Assembly (NCBI GenBank): GCA_947174805.1 | Contig: CAMWKH010000004.1 | Span: 62,001 to 126,000, forward strand | Direction: 5' to 3' | Length of the DNA: 64,000 bases | DNA from: an uncultured Roseburia sp. | GTDB taxonomy: Bacteria > Bacillota > Clostridia > Lachnospirales > Lachnospiraceae | Shown: positions 52,234 to 61,093 of the stretch, in pieces | How the letters are laid out: each line of letters opens with the position of its first letter | Numbering within the stretch: the stretch's first letter is position 1 | Position numbers and translations under genes: made by a program | The notes under the pieces: model-generated | The model's input: the letters and a program-made list of their open reading frames with translations, nothing else | Database searches by the model: none | Told to the model about the DNA's origin: nothing

Positions 52234-54378
52234 TTAATTTACAAGATTGACTTTTACCTCATAAGCGTACCCAAGGCCTTTTAAAAACCCTTCCATATCC
52301 CCTTTGTATTTTTGATACGCCTCCTTATCCGAAAGCCCAAGCCTGGAAAAACTGTTGGTAAAATCCAGTTTCGGCGCATCTAACAGGCTCTCCCCCGTCT
52401 CTCTTAACTGGGTATAAAACTCCTCCTCAATCCGACGGCTCAAAACAGGATTTGCACTTTCCTCCTGGACAAAGTCTTCCTCCACAGAGGCTTCTATGCC
52501 GATTTCCACAAAACAGGTATGGCTGTCCCTTCTGTAAGTTCTTTTTGCTGAGATTCTTTTCACAGTCACCGGAGTCTGGTCCTCCATACTAAAATACAGT
52601 TTTTCAATTTTCCCCTGGGTTAAATAGGAGAGCATAGCCTCATTTAATCCGATTTCTCCCTTGGGAACGCCCCCCGCCATGGCGTAATACCCCCGTATAA
52701 CAGGCAGCCCGCCCTTTTCTTTTAACACAGGAATATACAAGAGCTGCTCCTCATTTGCCTTGTCGTTAATCAAATCCCCCAAAGTTACCGTGTCCTTAAG
52801 CTTATAGTCTTCCCTGCTCTCAATCATCTCCTCCAGATATGTGCCGATGGGAGTATCCAAGTTTTTATCCAGACTTAATATCTTCCCTGCATCCTCCGCC
52901 GCAAATAACAGGGTACTCCTGGCTATCAGAGCTCTTTTCTCACAGATTTGTAAAAATACTTCCAGAGACTCTTCATTTTCAATAAAATCCTCTGATAAAA
53001 TCAACACTTTCATATGATTGTAATCCATCTCTTTATTGCTGTCATTGGCATACTGGGATATAGCCGTGTAAAAATCCTTATCTTTAATATAAAAATCCGT
53101 GCTGCTCCCTGCATCTGCATTTTCGTCCGCCACAGAGGACAAATCCTGGAATTTGTAGCTGACCCTGCAGCTCTCCTCCTCCAAATCCACTCCCATGGCC
53201 AGGGGAAATTTCCTGTTTTCCAGCTCCGTGGTGCTGCACCCTTCCAGGAAAATACACAGAACCACCGTAAATACAGCGGCAGCAGTTTTTTTTGCCTTTC
53301 CAAAAAATTCTCTAAAATAAGTGAGAAGGGGGATTGTGACAATCACAGGAGTTCCCCAATATAAAAACAGCCACAGCAGTTTTTCCATAAACTCCTTGGA
53401 GCGGTAACAGCCCACAGCGATACCAAAAAGCAGCACCGCCCCTATCAGGATACTGACCCCTCTCTTCTTTCCCCCATAAAGATTTGCTATATTTTCAGAG
53501 GCATAAAACATGCTGCTGCTGATTAGGGCAAACACGGTAAAAAACCAGATTCCAACCATAATGGCATCCTGCCTTTCCAAAAAACCACCCGGAATCTGCA
53601 CCATGCTCATTAAAGTCACTGCAGGGTACTCCTGGCTTATCATAGAGCCAAGGCCGAAAATCCCCTGAAGAATGGCATAGATGACGAACATTACCCCTCC
53701 GCAGAAGAGGACTGCCAAAAGGGAAGCCGAAACAATTTTCTCTTTCTCCTTGGCGAAAGGAACCAGAAAGAGCATAAAACCGCACAGGGAAAAAAGGGAA
53801 AAACTGTAAAGGCACCCCGTATAAAAATTTCCCTCCCCGCTGGCAAAAAGAGGGAACAGACGCTCCATACGGACATCTCTTGCCGCTAAAAACAACATGA
53901 GAAACAAGGGCACCATCAAAAACCAGAACAAAATCTCATAGACCCTGGCCCTTCCCTCTATCCCCTGGGAAATCCCATAGCAGGCCAAAAGTAAAACCCC
54001 TGCACAAATCCAATAGAACGATTTTTCCTTCAGCAATTCACTGACAATGAGATGACCGAAGACATAGGTGCTCACCCCTCCCAGGACCAGGTAATACAAA
54101 ATATAAAACACCCCGAAGAGTATGCCGAAAAAGGTTCCGAAATTCCTCTTTAAAAATGCCGGGTACGTCTCCCCCTCCCTCATAGATTCAATTACCCCTC
54201 CTAAGAGCACTGCAAACACAAGTCCCGCCAAAAGCCCCACAAGGAGAGCCGCCATTCCGTTTTTCCCGGAAACTTTTCCCAGGGCAGAAGGAAGAAGCAG
54301 TGTGCCCACCCCTAAAACATCGTAAGATAAAAGCCGAAATATCTGTCTTTTGGAAATTTTATTATTTTTTGAAAACAT
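52234..54378 (-). CDS. Fused spore germination permease-lipoprotein (GerB-GerC)
   Basis: This 714-residue protein joins two germinant-receptor subunits. Residues 1 to about 360 are a GerAB-type permease with ten membrane helices (RLLSYDVLGVGTLLLPSAL at the start). A short basic stretch KAKK, a hydrophobic helix and lipobox FLEGC (Cys381) then open a Ger(x)C lipoprotein of about 334 residues (VTLGDLIND, VKRISAKRTY). Usually gerAB and gerAC are separate genes. No in-frame start with a binding site lies at the junction. An A8 run (53286-53293, as T on the plus strand) sits at the join. The frame begins one base after gerAA. Confidence 0.85.
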   Translation of the reverse strand: MFSKNNKISKRQIFRLLSYDVLGVGTLLLPSALGKVSGKNGMAALLVGLLAGLVFAVLLGGVIESMREGETYPAFLKRNFGTFFGILFGVFYILYYLVLGGVSTYVFGHLIVSELLKEKSFYWICAGVLLLACYGISQGIEGRARVYEILFWFLMVPLFLMLFLAARDVRMERLFPLFASGEGNFYTGCLYSFSLFSLCGFMLFLVPFAKEKEKIVSASLLAVLFCGGVMFVIYAILQGIFGLGSMISQEYPAVTLMSMVQIPGGFLERQDAIMVGIWFFTVFALISSSMFYASENIANLYGGKKRGVSILIGAVLLFGIAVGCYRSKEFMEKLLWLFLYWGTPVIVTIPLLTYFREFFGKAKKTAAAVFTVVLCIFLEGCSTTELENRKFPLAMGVDLEEESCRVSYKFQDLSSVADENADAGSSTDFYIKDKDFYTAISQYANDSNKEMDYNHMKVLILSEDFIENEESLEVFLQICEKRALIARSTLLFAAEDAGKILSLDKNLDTPIGTYLEEMIESREDYKLKDTVTLGDLINDKANEEQLLYIPVLKEKGGLPVIRGYYAMAGGVPKGEIGLNEAMLSYLTQGKIEKLYFSMEDQTPVTVKRISAKRTYRRDSHTCFVEIGIEASVEEDFVQEESANPVLSRRIEEEFYTQLRETGESLLDAPKLDFTNSFSRLGLSDKEAYQKYKGDMEGFLKGLGYAYEVKVNLVN

Positions 54379-54379
54379 A

Positions 54380-55852
54380 TTATCCCTTCCTTTTTAATCG
54401 AACTCTCTGGTTTCTTCTGGCATATACCGGCCGCCTGGTAATTTTAAACAGAGGCTGCCTGATGACAAAATCCCTCTGATCCTCATATCCGGTCAAATCC
54501 GCCCCCACAAAAGGCATCAGATAGGGGATGCCAAAACTTTTCAGGTGGGATAAGTGTATCAGCACCAATAGCAGGCCAAACAAAAATCCATAAAATCCCA
54601 GCCAGGAACAAAGAAAAATAAATCCAAATTTTAATATGCGGAAGGCAGATGCAAATTCTTCATTTGGAATTGCAAAGGAGCACAGTGCGGTAAATGCCAC
54701 CACAATCACCACAATGGGACTTACAATATTTGCCTCCACCGCAGCCTGTCCGATAATCAGCCCCCCCACAATACCTATGGTATTGCCCATGGCCCCGGGG
54801 AGCCGAACGCCTGCCTCCCGCAGTAATTCAAAGGCGATTTCCATCAAAAGCACCTCCACCATTGCAGGAAAAGGAACCCCCTGCCTGGCAGCGGCAAAGG
54901 ATAACAGCAGAGGGGTGGGCAGGATCTGGGTATGGAAATTTGTCACCGCCAGATAAATCCCTGGAAAAGTCAGGGCAAAAAAAGATGCCAGGAAACGTAA
55001 AATCCGCCCGAAGGAAGCGATTTCCCACCGATTGTAATAATCATCACTTGTCTGGATAAAGGAATTGTAATCCGTGGGCACAATCAATCCCACGGGGGAA
55101 TTGTCGGAAAACACCACAATCCTCCCCTCCAGTATGGCCATTGCCGCCCGGTCCGGCCGCTGGGTGGTCTGAAACTGCGGAAACGGGGAATACCACTTTT
55201 CCTCGGAGAGCTGTTCGATAATGCCGCTGTCCATCACGCCGTCAATATCATAACGGTTTAACCGCTTTTCCACCTCCCCAATAAGTTTGGGGTATACCAA
55301 ATCCTCCATGTATACAATATCCACATTTGTGTTGCTTCTGGTGCCAAGCCTTACTTCCCGCACCTTTAACTTTGGGGTCCGAAGCCTTTTTCGGATTAGC
55401 GCCGTATTGATTTTAATGGAGTCCGCAAACCCTTCGTTGGAGCCCCGGATGACCTTTTCCGACTGAGGCTCCTGTACCCCCATCCCCGGATATCCCTTGT
55501 CCGGAATTTTCATGGCTTTTTCAAATCCATCCACCAAAATCAACACATCCCCGGCAAACATCCCACCAAGGGCATCCTCTATGGTATCAAAATAAGTGAT
55601 GTCCGTAATCCCCAGCACGTTTTTGGAAAGGCTCTCATAGACTTCCTCTTTCGTCATTTCATTTAACTGTTTCACCAGCCTGCCAAACACGGACTTGCTG
55701 AACATCAGGCTGCCCCCGGTAATCTCCACATATGTGATAAAACATTCAATATCCCTGCCTATTCCAATCTGTATGGGAATTTTTTTTATGTCCGCAGAAT
55801 CCCCCAAAACAGAAAGCAGTTCTTTTTTATTTTCCGCCAAACTTTTTGTCAT
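54380..55852 (-). CDS. Spore germination receptor subunit A (GerAA type)
   Basis: GerA-type receptors sense nutrients in the spore inner membrane. ATG 55852 follows TTTGGAGG and gives 490 residues; an upstream in-frame start is rejected because it lies within the hairpin. The protein has a cytoplasmic N-terminal domain (1 to about 285, with VLILVDGFEKAMKIP and GSNEGFADSIKIN) and a membrane domain (290-450, including IYLAVTNFHTQILPTPLL and the family's PFPAMVEVLLMEIAFELLREAG). It is followed after one base by the fused B-C gene and preceded by a forespore-type promoter. Confidence 0.93.
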   Translation of the reverse strand: MTKSLAENKKELLSVLGDSADIKKIPIQIGIGRDIECFITYVEITGGSLMFSKSVFGRLVKQLNEMTKEEVYESLSKNVLGITDITYFDTIEDALGGMFAGDVLILVDGFEKAMKIPDKGYPGMGVQEPQSEKVIRGSNEGFADSIKINTALIRKRLRTPKLKVREVRLGTRSNTNVDIVYMEDLVYPKLIGEVEKRLNRYDIDGVMDSGIIEQLSEEKWYSPFPQFQTTQRPDRAAMAILEGRIVVFSDNSPVGLIVPTDYNSFIQTSDDYYNRWEIASFGRILRFLASFFALTFPGIYLAVTNFHTQILPTPLLLSFAAARQGVPFPAMVEVLLMEIAFELLREAGVRLPGAMGNTIGIVGGLIIGQAAVEANIVSPIVVIVVAFTALCSFAIPNEEFASAFRILKFGFIFLCSWLGFYGFLFGLLLVLIHLSHLKSFGIPYLMPFVGADLTGYEDQRDFVIRQPLFKITRRPVYARRNQRVRLKRKG

Positions 55853-55875
55853 ATTTTTACCTCCAAAAGGAATCA

Positions 55876-55905
55876 AAAAAAGAGTAGAACACTCTACTCT
55901 TTTTT
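55876..55905 (-). terminator. Terminator after the GntR-family gene
   Basis: Stem built on AGAGTAGA / TCTACTCT extended by A-T pairs, loop ACAC, T-rich on the minus strand. It lies 22 bases after the regulator's stop codon and directly before the gerAA binding site. Confidence 0.8.
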
Positions 55906-55933
55906 AGTATGAAACAATTTCCAAATTTTATTC
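55905..55933 (-). promoter_or_regulatory. Sigma-G-type promoter of the gerA operon
   Basis: On the minus strand GAATA (55929-55933) is followed by 17 bases and CATACTA (55905-55911), matching the forespore sigma-G pattern GnATA / CATnnTA. The -35 overlaps the last codons of the GntR gene. Transcription would start inside the terminator hairpin, about 46 bases before ATG 55852, so only half the hairpin is in the transcript. Confidence 0.6.
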
Positions 55934-56599
55934 CTGTTCCCTTATAATGGCTTTCACCGCATTTGCCTGGTTTTTCAGGTGTTTTTCCGTCATCTCCGTG
56001 ACAAAACTTTTATCCCTGCATTTAAGGCCCGCAAAAATCCTTCTGTGCTCCTCCACCAGATTCGGATAGTTTTCCTCCTCCTTTAAATATTCCACCCGGT
56101 AACGGTAAATCTGCTCTCTGATATTATTCAAAAGCGACACAAGCTTGGGGTTGTCCGCCGCCTCATAAATTTTGTCATGGAAATCTATGTCTGACTGGGT
56201 AATCTGCTTTAAATCTCCCGTCTTTACCGCCCTCTCAAACTCCTCCACCGCTTCGCCAAGGTGTACAATCTGCTGCTCCGTCACCTTCTCACAGGCCAGC
56301 TGCACCGCAAGAATCTCAAGGGCCTCCCGAATCTGAAGTACATCCTCCATATTTTTTTCCGTCATTTTTGCAACCTCGGCTCCCCTTCTGGGAATGGTCA
56401 CCGCAAGGCCCTCCTGCTGCAGCATACGGATAGCCTCCCGGATGGGTGTCCTGCTCACCCCAAGTTTTGACGCTAACTGCAGCTCCATCAGCCGCTCCCC
56501 CGGCTTTAACTCTCCTTTCAAAATTGCCTCCCTTAAGGTGTTAAATACCACATCCCGCAAGGGCAGATACGCATTTGCATTTAACTCTAAATCTCCCAT
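55928..56599 (-). CDS. GntR-family regulator (FadR/FCD type)
   Basis: This 223-residue regulator has an N-terminal winged helix (about 10-80: LREAILKGELKPGERL, SRTPIREAIRMLQQEG) and an all-helical FCD ligand domain (90-215: LEILAVQLACEKV and the metal-site His in DFHDKIYE). FCD ligands are usually carboxylic or sugar acids. It lies 21 bases after ispE and ends before a strong terminator. The target genes cannot be read from the context. Confidence 0.92.
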   Translation of the reverse strand: MGDLELNANAYLPLRDVVFNTLREAILKGELKPGERLMELQLASKLGVSRTPIREAIRMLQQEGLAVTIPRRGAEVAKMTEKNMEDVLQIREALEILAVQLACEKVTEQQIVHLGEAVEEFERAVKTGDLKQITQSDIDFHDKIYEAADNPKLVSLLNNIREQIYRYRVEYLKEEENYPNLVEEHRRIFAGLKCRDKSFVTEMTEKHLKNQANAVKAIIREQE

Positions 56600-56620
56600 T
56601 CAAACCTCCCGCTATAAGAG

Positions 56621-57496
56621 CTACGATTTCCGATTGTTATAGATGCTGGTGAGATACACCTGTTTGGCAAGTCCCGTACCCTGCATAGCCTCATATGCCC
56701 TCCTGGCAGTCTCCTCATCCTCAAAGAGCCCAAAGACTGTGGGGCCGCTGCCGCTCATCATGGCATTGACGGCTCCGTTTTCCTTCATATGCTCCTTAAT
56801 CTCCTGAATCACCGGATATTCCCGGATAGTAACTGTCTCCAGAAGATTTCCCATATTCCCTGCCAGGGCACGCAGATCCTTTGCGTAAATAGCCCTTAGC
56901 TGGGCATCGATATCCGGGTGCCGCGTATGTTCGTCCAGTTTCAAATGTTCATAGACAAATTTTGTGGATACACTGATCCCCGGCTTTGCAATTAGCACCG
57001 GACATTTGGGAGCAGGGGGCAGGCTCTTTAATTTCTCCCCGATTCCCTCTGCAAGGGCAGTCCCCCGCATCAGACAGTAGGGCACATCCGCCCCGATTTT
57101 TATTCCTAGCTCCATAAGCTTTTGCCTTTTTTCCCGGAGGCGGAACAATTCATTCATCCCGTACATAACTGCCGCCGCATCTGTGCTTCCCCCCGCCAAT
57201 CCCGCTGCCACGGGAATATGTTTATTTAATACAACATGGACGCCTTCATGTATGCCATAGGTATCTTTCATAAGCTTTGCAGCTTTATATACAAGGTTAT
57301 TTTCATTCACCGGTAAAAAATCCAGATTTGTCTCTATGGAAATCCCCGGATCTACAGTCCTTGTAATTTCCAACTGGTCATAGAGATGAATCGTCTGCAT
57401 AATCATGCGGATTTCATGATAACCGTCCTCTCTTCTGCCAAGCACATCCAATCCCAGGTTCACTTTGGCCAAAGCCTTTACTTTCATACTGTCCAT
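56621..57496 (-). CDS. ispE: 4-diphosphocytidyl-2-C-methyl-D-erythritol kinase
   Basis: IspE phosphorylates CDP-methylerythritol in the non-mevalonate isoprenoid pathway. This GHMP kinase of 291 residues has KVNLGLDVLGRREDGYHE, the ATP loop PVAAGLAGGSTDAAA and MSGSGPTVFGLF. ATG 57496 follows GAGAGGAAG; an ATG three codons later is an alternative. Other pathway genes are not in the window. Confidence 0.95.
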   Translation of the reverse strand: MDSMKVKALAKVNLGLDVLGRREDGYHEIRMIMQTIHLYDQLEITRTVDPGISIETNLDFLPVNENNLVYKAAKLMKDTYGIHEGVHVVLNKHIPVAAGLAGGSTDAAAVMYGMNELFRLREKRQKLMELGIKIGADVPYCLMRGTALAEGIGEKLKSLPPAPKCPVLIAKPGISVSTKFVYEHLKLDEHTRHPDIDAQLRAIYAKDLRALAGNMGNLLETVTIREYPVIQEIKEHMKENGAVNAMMSGSGPTVFGLFEDEETARRAYEAMQGTGLAKQVYLTSIYNNRKS

Positions 57497-57587
57497 GTCG
57501 CTCTTCCTCTCTCCATCACCATTGCATTCCTATGTATTCTGTATACAAGATATTTTATCATTTTTTTGAAAAAAGGTCAAATCCACT

Positions 57588-57616
57588 TTACTTTTCCTTT
57601 TTTATGCCGATATAAT
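57588..57616 (+). promoter_or_regulatory. Promoter of the small conserved protein gene
   Basis: TTACTT (57588-57593), a 17-base spacer and perfect -10 TATAAT (57611-57616), 57 bases before ATG 57673. Confidence 0.55.
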
Positions 57617-57672
57617 ACATATAGGAAAACCAAAAAATGGATTTTGATTAATATGTCAAGGAGGATGATATT

Positions 57673-58290
57673 ATGAGTATTGGTGCTATTAACAACAATG
57701 TTTCCACCGCTTCTGCAGTAAATACCAGCCCGGCTGTTTCCGAAAAAGCTGCAGAAACCACTGCTTCCAAAGAAACTGCAAAAGATTCCGGTGTGGTTTA
57801 CGAAAAAGGTTCTTCCACTGTGAATACAAGCTATGTAAAACAGAATCAGGCTTTAATCGATAAGTTAAAAGCTGACGCTGACGCAAGAGTATCCCAGTTA
57901 AAGGGCATCGTTGAGAAGATGATGACAAAACAGGGTGCCGCTATCGGCCAGGCTGACGATATGTGGAAATTCTTAGCCAGCGGTAAATATACCGTAAGTG
58001 CAGAAGTGAAGGCACAGGCTCAGAAAGACATCGCTGAGGACGGATACTGGGGCGTAGCTCAGACTTCTGACCGTATTTTAGATTTTGCAAAAGCTTTAAG
58101 CGGAAATAACCCAGAAAAAGCAGATGAGCTTTTGGAGGCTTTCAAAAAAGGCTTCAAACAGGCTACTGGTGCTTGGGGAAAAGATCTTCCGGACATCTCA
58201 AAACGTACATATGATGCCGTTGTTGAGAAGTTTGACAAATGGAAAAACGGAACGGAAGACAAAACCTCTGCTGATGTAGAAACAGAATAA
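57673..58290 (+). CDS. Conserved 205-residue soluble protein, unknown function
   Basis: The gene has an ideal binding site (AAGGAGG, nine bases away), a good promoter and a strong terminator, so it is a single-gene unit that is probably well expressed. Residues 1-50 are Ser/Thr/Ala-rich and likely disordered. Residues 55-195 are helical, with the block EDGYWGVAQTSDRILDFAKA, then KGFKQATGAWG, LPDISKRTYDAV. I remember similar GY-G-V-QTS...W-G-LP-I-T blocks in DUF5610-like proteins of other bacteria, but I cannot confirm that. No signal peptide. It lies between ispE and clpX without a clear link. Confidence 0.7.
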   Translation: MSIGAINNNVSTASAVNTSPAVSEKAAETTASKETAKDSGVVYEKGSSTVNTSYVKQNQALIDKLKADADARVSQLKGIVEKMMTKQGAAIGQADDMWKFLASGKYTVSAEVKAQAQKDIAEDGYWGVAQTSDRILDFAKALSGNNPEKADELLEAFKKGFKQATGAWGKDLPDISKRTYDAVVEKFDKWKNGTEDKTSADVETE

Positions 58291-58300
58291 TTGTTTACAA

Positions 58301-58329
58301 AAACTCCCGCCAGATGGCGGGAGTTTTTT
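58301..58329. terminator. Strong bidirectional terminator
   Basis: Stem AAACTCCCGCC / GGCGGGAGTTT with a four-base loop and T6 on the plus strand; the minus strand also ends in T5. It serves both the small protein gene (+) and the clpX-type gene (-). Confidence 0.9.
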
Positions 58330-58340
58330 ACGTTATGTTA

Positions 58341-59831
58341 TCAGCACTTAAAATTTTCCGTTACTCTCTGGGCTGCCACAGCAACCTTATCCTCAATGGA
58401 CATGCAACCCCGCATAATAATCCTTGGGCCCCCTGTTCCCTCCACATACTCCTTAGTGATAACCACCATGCCTATATTGGCGTCCTTTGGAATCTCAAAC
58501 ATGATATCCAGCATAAATTCCTCTATAATCGCCCGAAGAGCCCTGGCGCCCACTTTTTTCTCCTTTGCCTTTGCAGCGATGGACTTAAGGGCGTCTTCCC
58601 CAAATTCCAGTTTCACCTCGTCTAAAGCCAGAAGTTTCTGATACTGCTTTACAATGGCATTTCTCGGCTCCGACAAAATTTTTACCAGCATTTCTTCCGT
58701 TAAGGCTTCTAAAGAAAAGAGAATGGGAAGCCGGCCCAAAAATTCCGGTATCATGCCGTATTTGCGCACGTCCTCCACGTTAACTTTGGTGAGGAGGTTT
58801 TCCTCTTTGTCGTACTTGTCCTTTAAATCTGCCTTAAATCCGATGGAAGCCGCCTTGTTTAGACGCTCCTTGATAATGTCCTCCAAATCCGGAAATGCAC
58901 CTCCGCAGATAAAGAGAATATTTTTTGTATTGACCGTCACCATGGGGACCATGGCATTTTTACTGCTGGCCCCCACGGGAACCTCCACTTCCGCACCCTC
59001 TAATAGTTTTAACATGCCCTGCTGCACTGACTCACCGCTTACATCCCTCTGGTTGGCATTGCGTTTTTTGGCTATTTTGTCTATCTCGTCAATAAAGATA
59101 ATCCCCTGCTCCGCACGCTCCACATCGTTATCCGCTGCAGCCAGCAATTTACTTACCACGCTCTCGATATCGTCCCCGATATACCCGGCTTCCGTCAGGG
59201 AAGTGGCATCGGTGATTGCCAGAGGCACATCTAAAAGCCTGGCAAGGGTTTTTACCATATAGGTCTTGCCGGAGCCTGTAGGCCCGATCATGAGCATATT
59301 GGACTTTTCAATTTCCACATCATTTTCTGCGATTGTGGCAACCCTTTTATAGTGGTTGTAAACGGCCACGGACATGACCTTTTTCGCATGCTCCTGCCCT
59401 ACCACATAATCGTCTAATTTCGCCTTTATCTTGTGGGGTGCAGGGATATCCTGAATATCTAAGATAGGCTTTGCCTTGGCATCCTTTTTCTTTTTCTTTA
59501 CTTTCTGGCTGCCCTGCATCATGCCCATCCCCTGCAGGTCAGAAAGATTAATCATGCTGATATTGGGAAACTTTCCTCCCATTCCCCCCAACATATCGTC
59601 CATGGGAAATCCGGAATGGTTCATAGTGTCAAAAGTCTTCTGCATACAGTCCTGGCAGATAAAAATGTTTTGGGGAATCTTAATCATTTTCCCCGCCACG
59701 CTCTCCGGTCTGCGGCACATGTAGCAAATCTGCTCATATTCTTCGGAATCTTCTTTTTTGTCTTCTTTCTCCTCAGAAGGGGCCGTTTTATCTTCTGTGG
59801 GCTCTACTTCATAAAAATCCTGATCTGGCAT
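58341..59831 (-). CDS. clpX: ClpX-type ATPase/unfoldase, extended form
   Basis: ClpX unfolds proteins and feeds them to ClpP. This 496-residue protein is longer than the usual 410-430 because of a charged head (1-33) and a Met-rich linker (about 70-110). The N-terminal zinc site is CYMC (residues near 36) with CQDC; Walker A is GPTGSGKT, Walker B IIFIDEID, the pore loop is GYIGDD (GYVGED in most), and the ClpP-docking loop IGF is present in KAASIGFKA. No clpP or tig gene is beside it, so this may be a second ClpX-like copy. ATG 59831 follows GGGAGG. Confidence 0.88.
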   Translation of the reverse strand: MPDQDFYEVEPTEDKTAPSEEKEDKKEDSEEYEQICYMCRRPESVAGKMIKIPQNIFICQDCMQKTFDTMNHSGFPMDDMLGGMGGKFPNISMINLSDLQGMGMMQGSQKVKKKKKDAKAKPILDIQDIPAPHKIKAKLDDYVVGQEHAKKVMSVAVYNHYKRVATIAENDVEIEKSNMLMIGPTGSGKTYMVKTLARLLDVPLAITDATSLTEAGYIGDDIESVVSKLLAAADNDVERAEQGIIFIDEIDKIAKKRNANQRDVSGESVQQGMLKLLEGAEVEVPVGASSKNAMVPMVTVNTKNILFICGGAFPDLEDIIKERLNKAASIGFKADLKDKYDKEENLLTKVNVEDVRKYGMIPEFLGRLPILFSLEALTEEMLVKILSEPRNAIVKQYQKLLALDEVKLEFGEDALKSIAAKAKEKKVGARALRAIIEEFMLDIMFEIPKDANIGMVVITKEYVEGTGGPRIIMRGCMSIEDKVAVAAQRVTENFKC

Positions 59832-59888
59832 AATATCCTCCCTCTATACTTAAGGTTCCCATACGTTACAATCTTTTTTACAATTCCC

Positions 59889-59917
59889 AGTATAAAACAG
59901 GAAAAGGCAAAACTCAA
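59889..59917 (-). promoter_or_regulatory. SigA promoter of the clpX-type gene
   Basis: On the minus strand TTGAGT (59912-59917), 17 bases and TATACT (59889-59894), 58 bases before ATG 59831. No CIRCE or CtsR-like repeat was seen here. Confidence 0.6.
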
Positions 59918-59952
59918 TGAAAAAGAGAATATTTCATACTTCTTTAATAAAT

Positions 59953-59987
59953 AGGAAAAAGCCAGCTCGATTCACTGACTTTTTCCT
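59953..59987 (-). terminator. Hairpin terminator after ilvE
   Basis: Thirteen-base arms (AGGAAAAAGTCAG / CTGGCTTTTTCCT on the minus strand, one G-T pair) around a nine-base loop, eight bases after the ilvE stop codon. Confidence 0.7.
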
Positions 59988-59994
59988 GTGTTTC

Positions 59995-61062
59995 CTATAC
60001 GTCGATATCCACGGTCCACCCGTACTTATCCGCTTCTTTCCCCCACTGGATGCCCGTGAGGTAATCGTAGAGTTTCTGGGTCAATTTTCCGATTTCAAAA
60101 TTGTTTACCTTAACCACGTCATCCTTGTAAACAAATTCCCCTACCGGAGAGATGACTGCCGCTGTACCGGTACCGAAAGCCTCCTCTAACGTACCGTCAT
60201 GGCCCGCTTTCATCAAATCATCTATGGAGAGGTGGGTTTCATTTACCTTGTACCCCCAGTCTTTTAAGATATGGATAATGGAATCCCTGGTGACGCCTGC
60301 AAGAACCGTTCCCTCGATGGGAGCTGTATAAATCTCCCCGTCAATTTTAAACATAATGTTCATGGTGCCCACTTCTTCCACATATTTTCTGTGGACGCCG
60401 TCTAACCAAAGCACCTGGGTGCATCCCATTTTTTCCGCCTTCACCTGGCCTAAAATAGAACCAGCGTAATTGCCCCCGCATTTGGTAAAACCGGTTCCCC
60501 CGGCAACTGCCCTTACAAGTTCATCCTCCACTAAAATCTTCACCGGATTGATGCCCTCGGCGTAATATGCCCCCACCGGGCAGCAGATAATCATAAAGGC
60601 ATACTTGCTTGCCATATGTACCCCCAGGGCAGATTCTGTGGCAAACATAAAGGGACGGATGTAAAGGGATGTGCCCTCAGCGGAAGGGACCCAGTCGCGC
60701 TCCACTTTTACCAGTTCCTTTACGGCTTCCACAAACATATCCTCCGGAAATCCCGGCATACAAAGCCTTTCGTTTGACACAATCATGCGCTTTGCATTCA
60801 TATTGGGACGGAAAAGCTGAATTTTTCCCTCTTTTGTCCTGTAAGCCTTAAGCCCCTCAAAAGTTTCCTGGGCATAGTGAAGAGTCACACAGGCCGGGTC
60901 TAAAGATATGGGCTCGTGGGGCACGATTCTGGCATCCACCCAGCCCTCTTCCTTTGTCCAGTCCATAACAAACATATAGTCTGTCATATATTTACCGAAA
61001 CCAAGGTCGCTCTGATCTGGTTTTTCTTTTAACTTGTCTCTTTTTACAAATCTGATATCCAT
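59995..61062 (-). CDS. ilvE: Branched-chain amino acid aminotransferase
   Basis: IlvE transfers amino groups in leucine, isoleucine and valine metabolism using pyridoxal phosphate. ATG 61062 (MDIRFVKRDKLKEK) follows CAGGAGGG and gives 355 residues, the usual length of the class II-type BCAT; the 11-codon extension was rejected. GFTKCGGNYAGS carries the cofactor lysine and EVGTMNIMF is diagnostic. It is a single-gene unit with promoter and terminator. Confidence 0.95.
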   Translation of the reverse strand: MDIRFVKRDKLKEKPDQSDLGFGKYMTDYMFVMDWTKEEGWVDARIVPHEPISLDPACVTLHYAQETFEGLKAYRTKEGKIQLFRPNMNAKRMIVSNERLCMPGFPEDMFVEAVKELVKVERDWVPSAEGTSLYIRPFMFATESALGVHMASKYAFMIICCPVGAYYAEGINPVKILVEDELVRAVAGGTGFTKCGGNYAGSILGQVKAEKMGCTQVLWLDGVHRKYVEEVGTMNIMFKIDGEIYTAPIEGTVLAGVTRDSIIHILKDWGYKVNETHLSIDDLMKAGHDGTLEEAFGTGTAAVISPVGEFVYKDDVVKVNNFEIGKLTQKLYDYLTGIQWGKEADKYGWTVDIDV

Positions 61063-61093
61063 GTTTTTTCCCTCCTGTTTACTTCCTTTCCAC

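Noticed and set aside
53010-53342. A 110-codon frame over the GerB-GerC junction, considered as an alternative reading after slippage at A8
   Set aside because: It matches no part of a Ger protein, whereas the main frame matches GerC on both sides of the lipobox.
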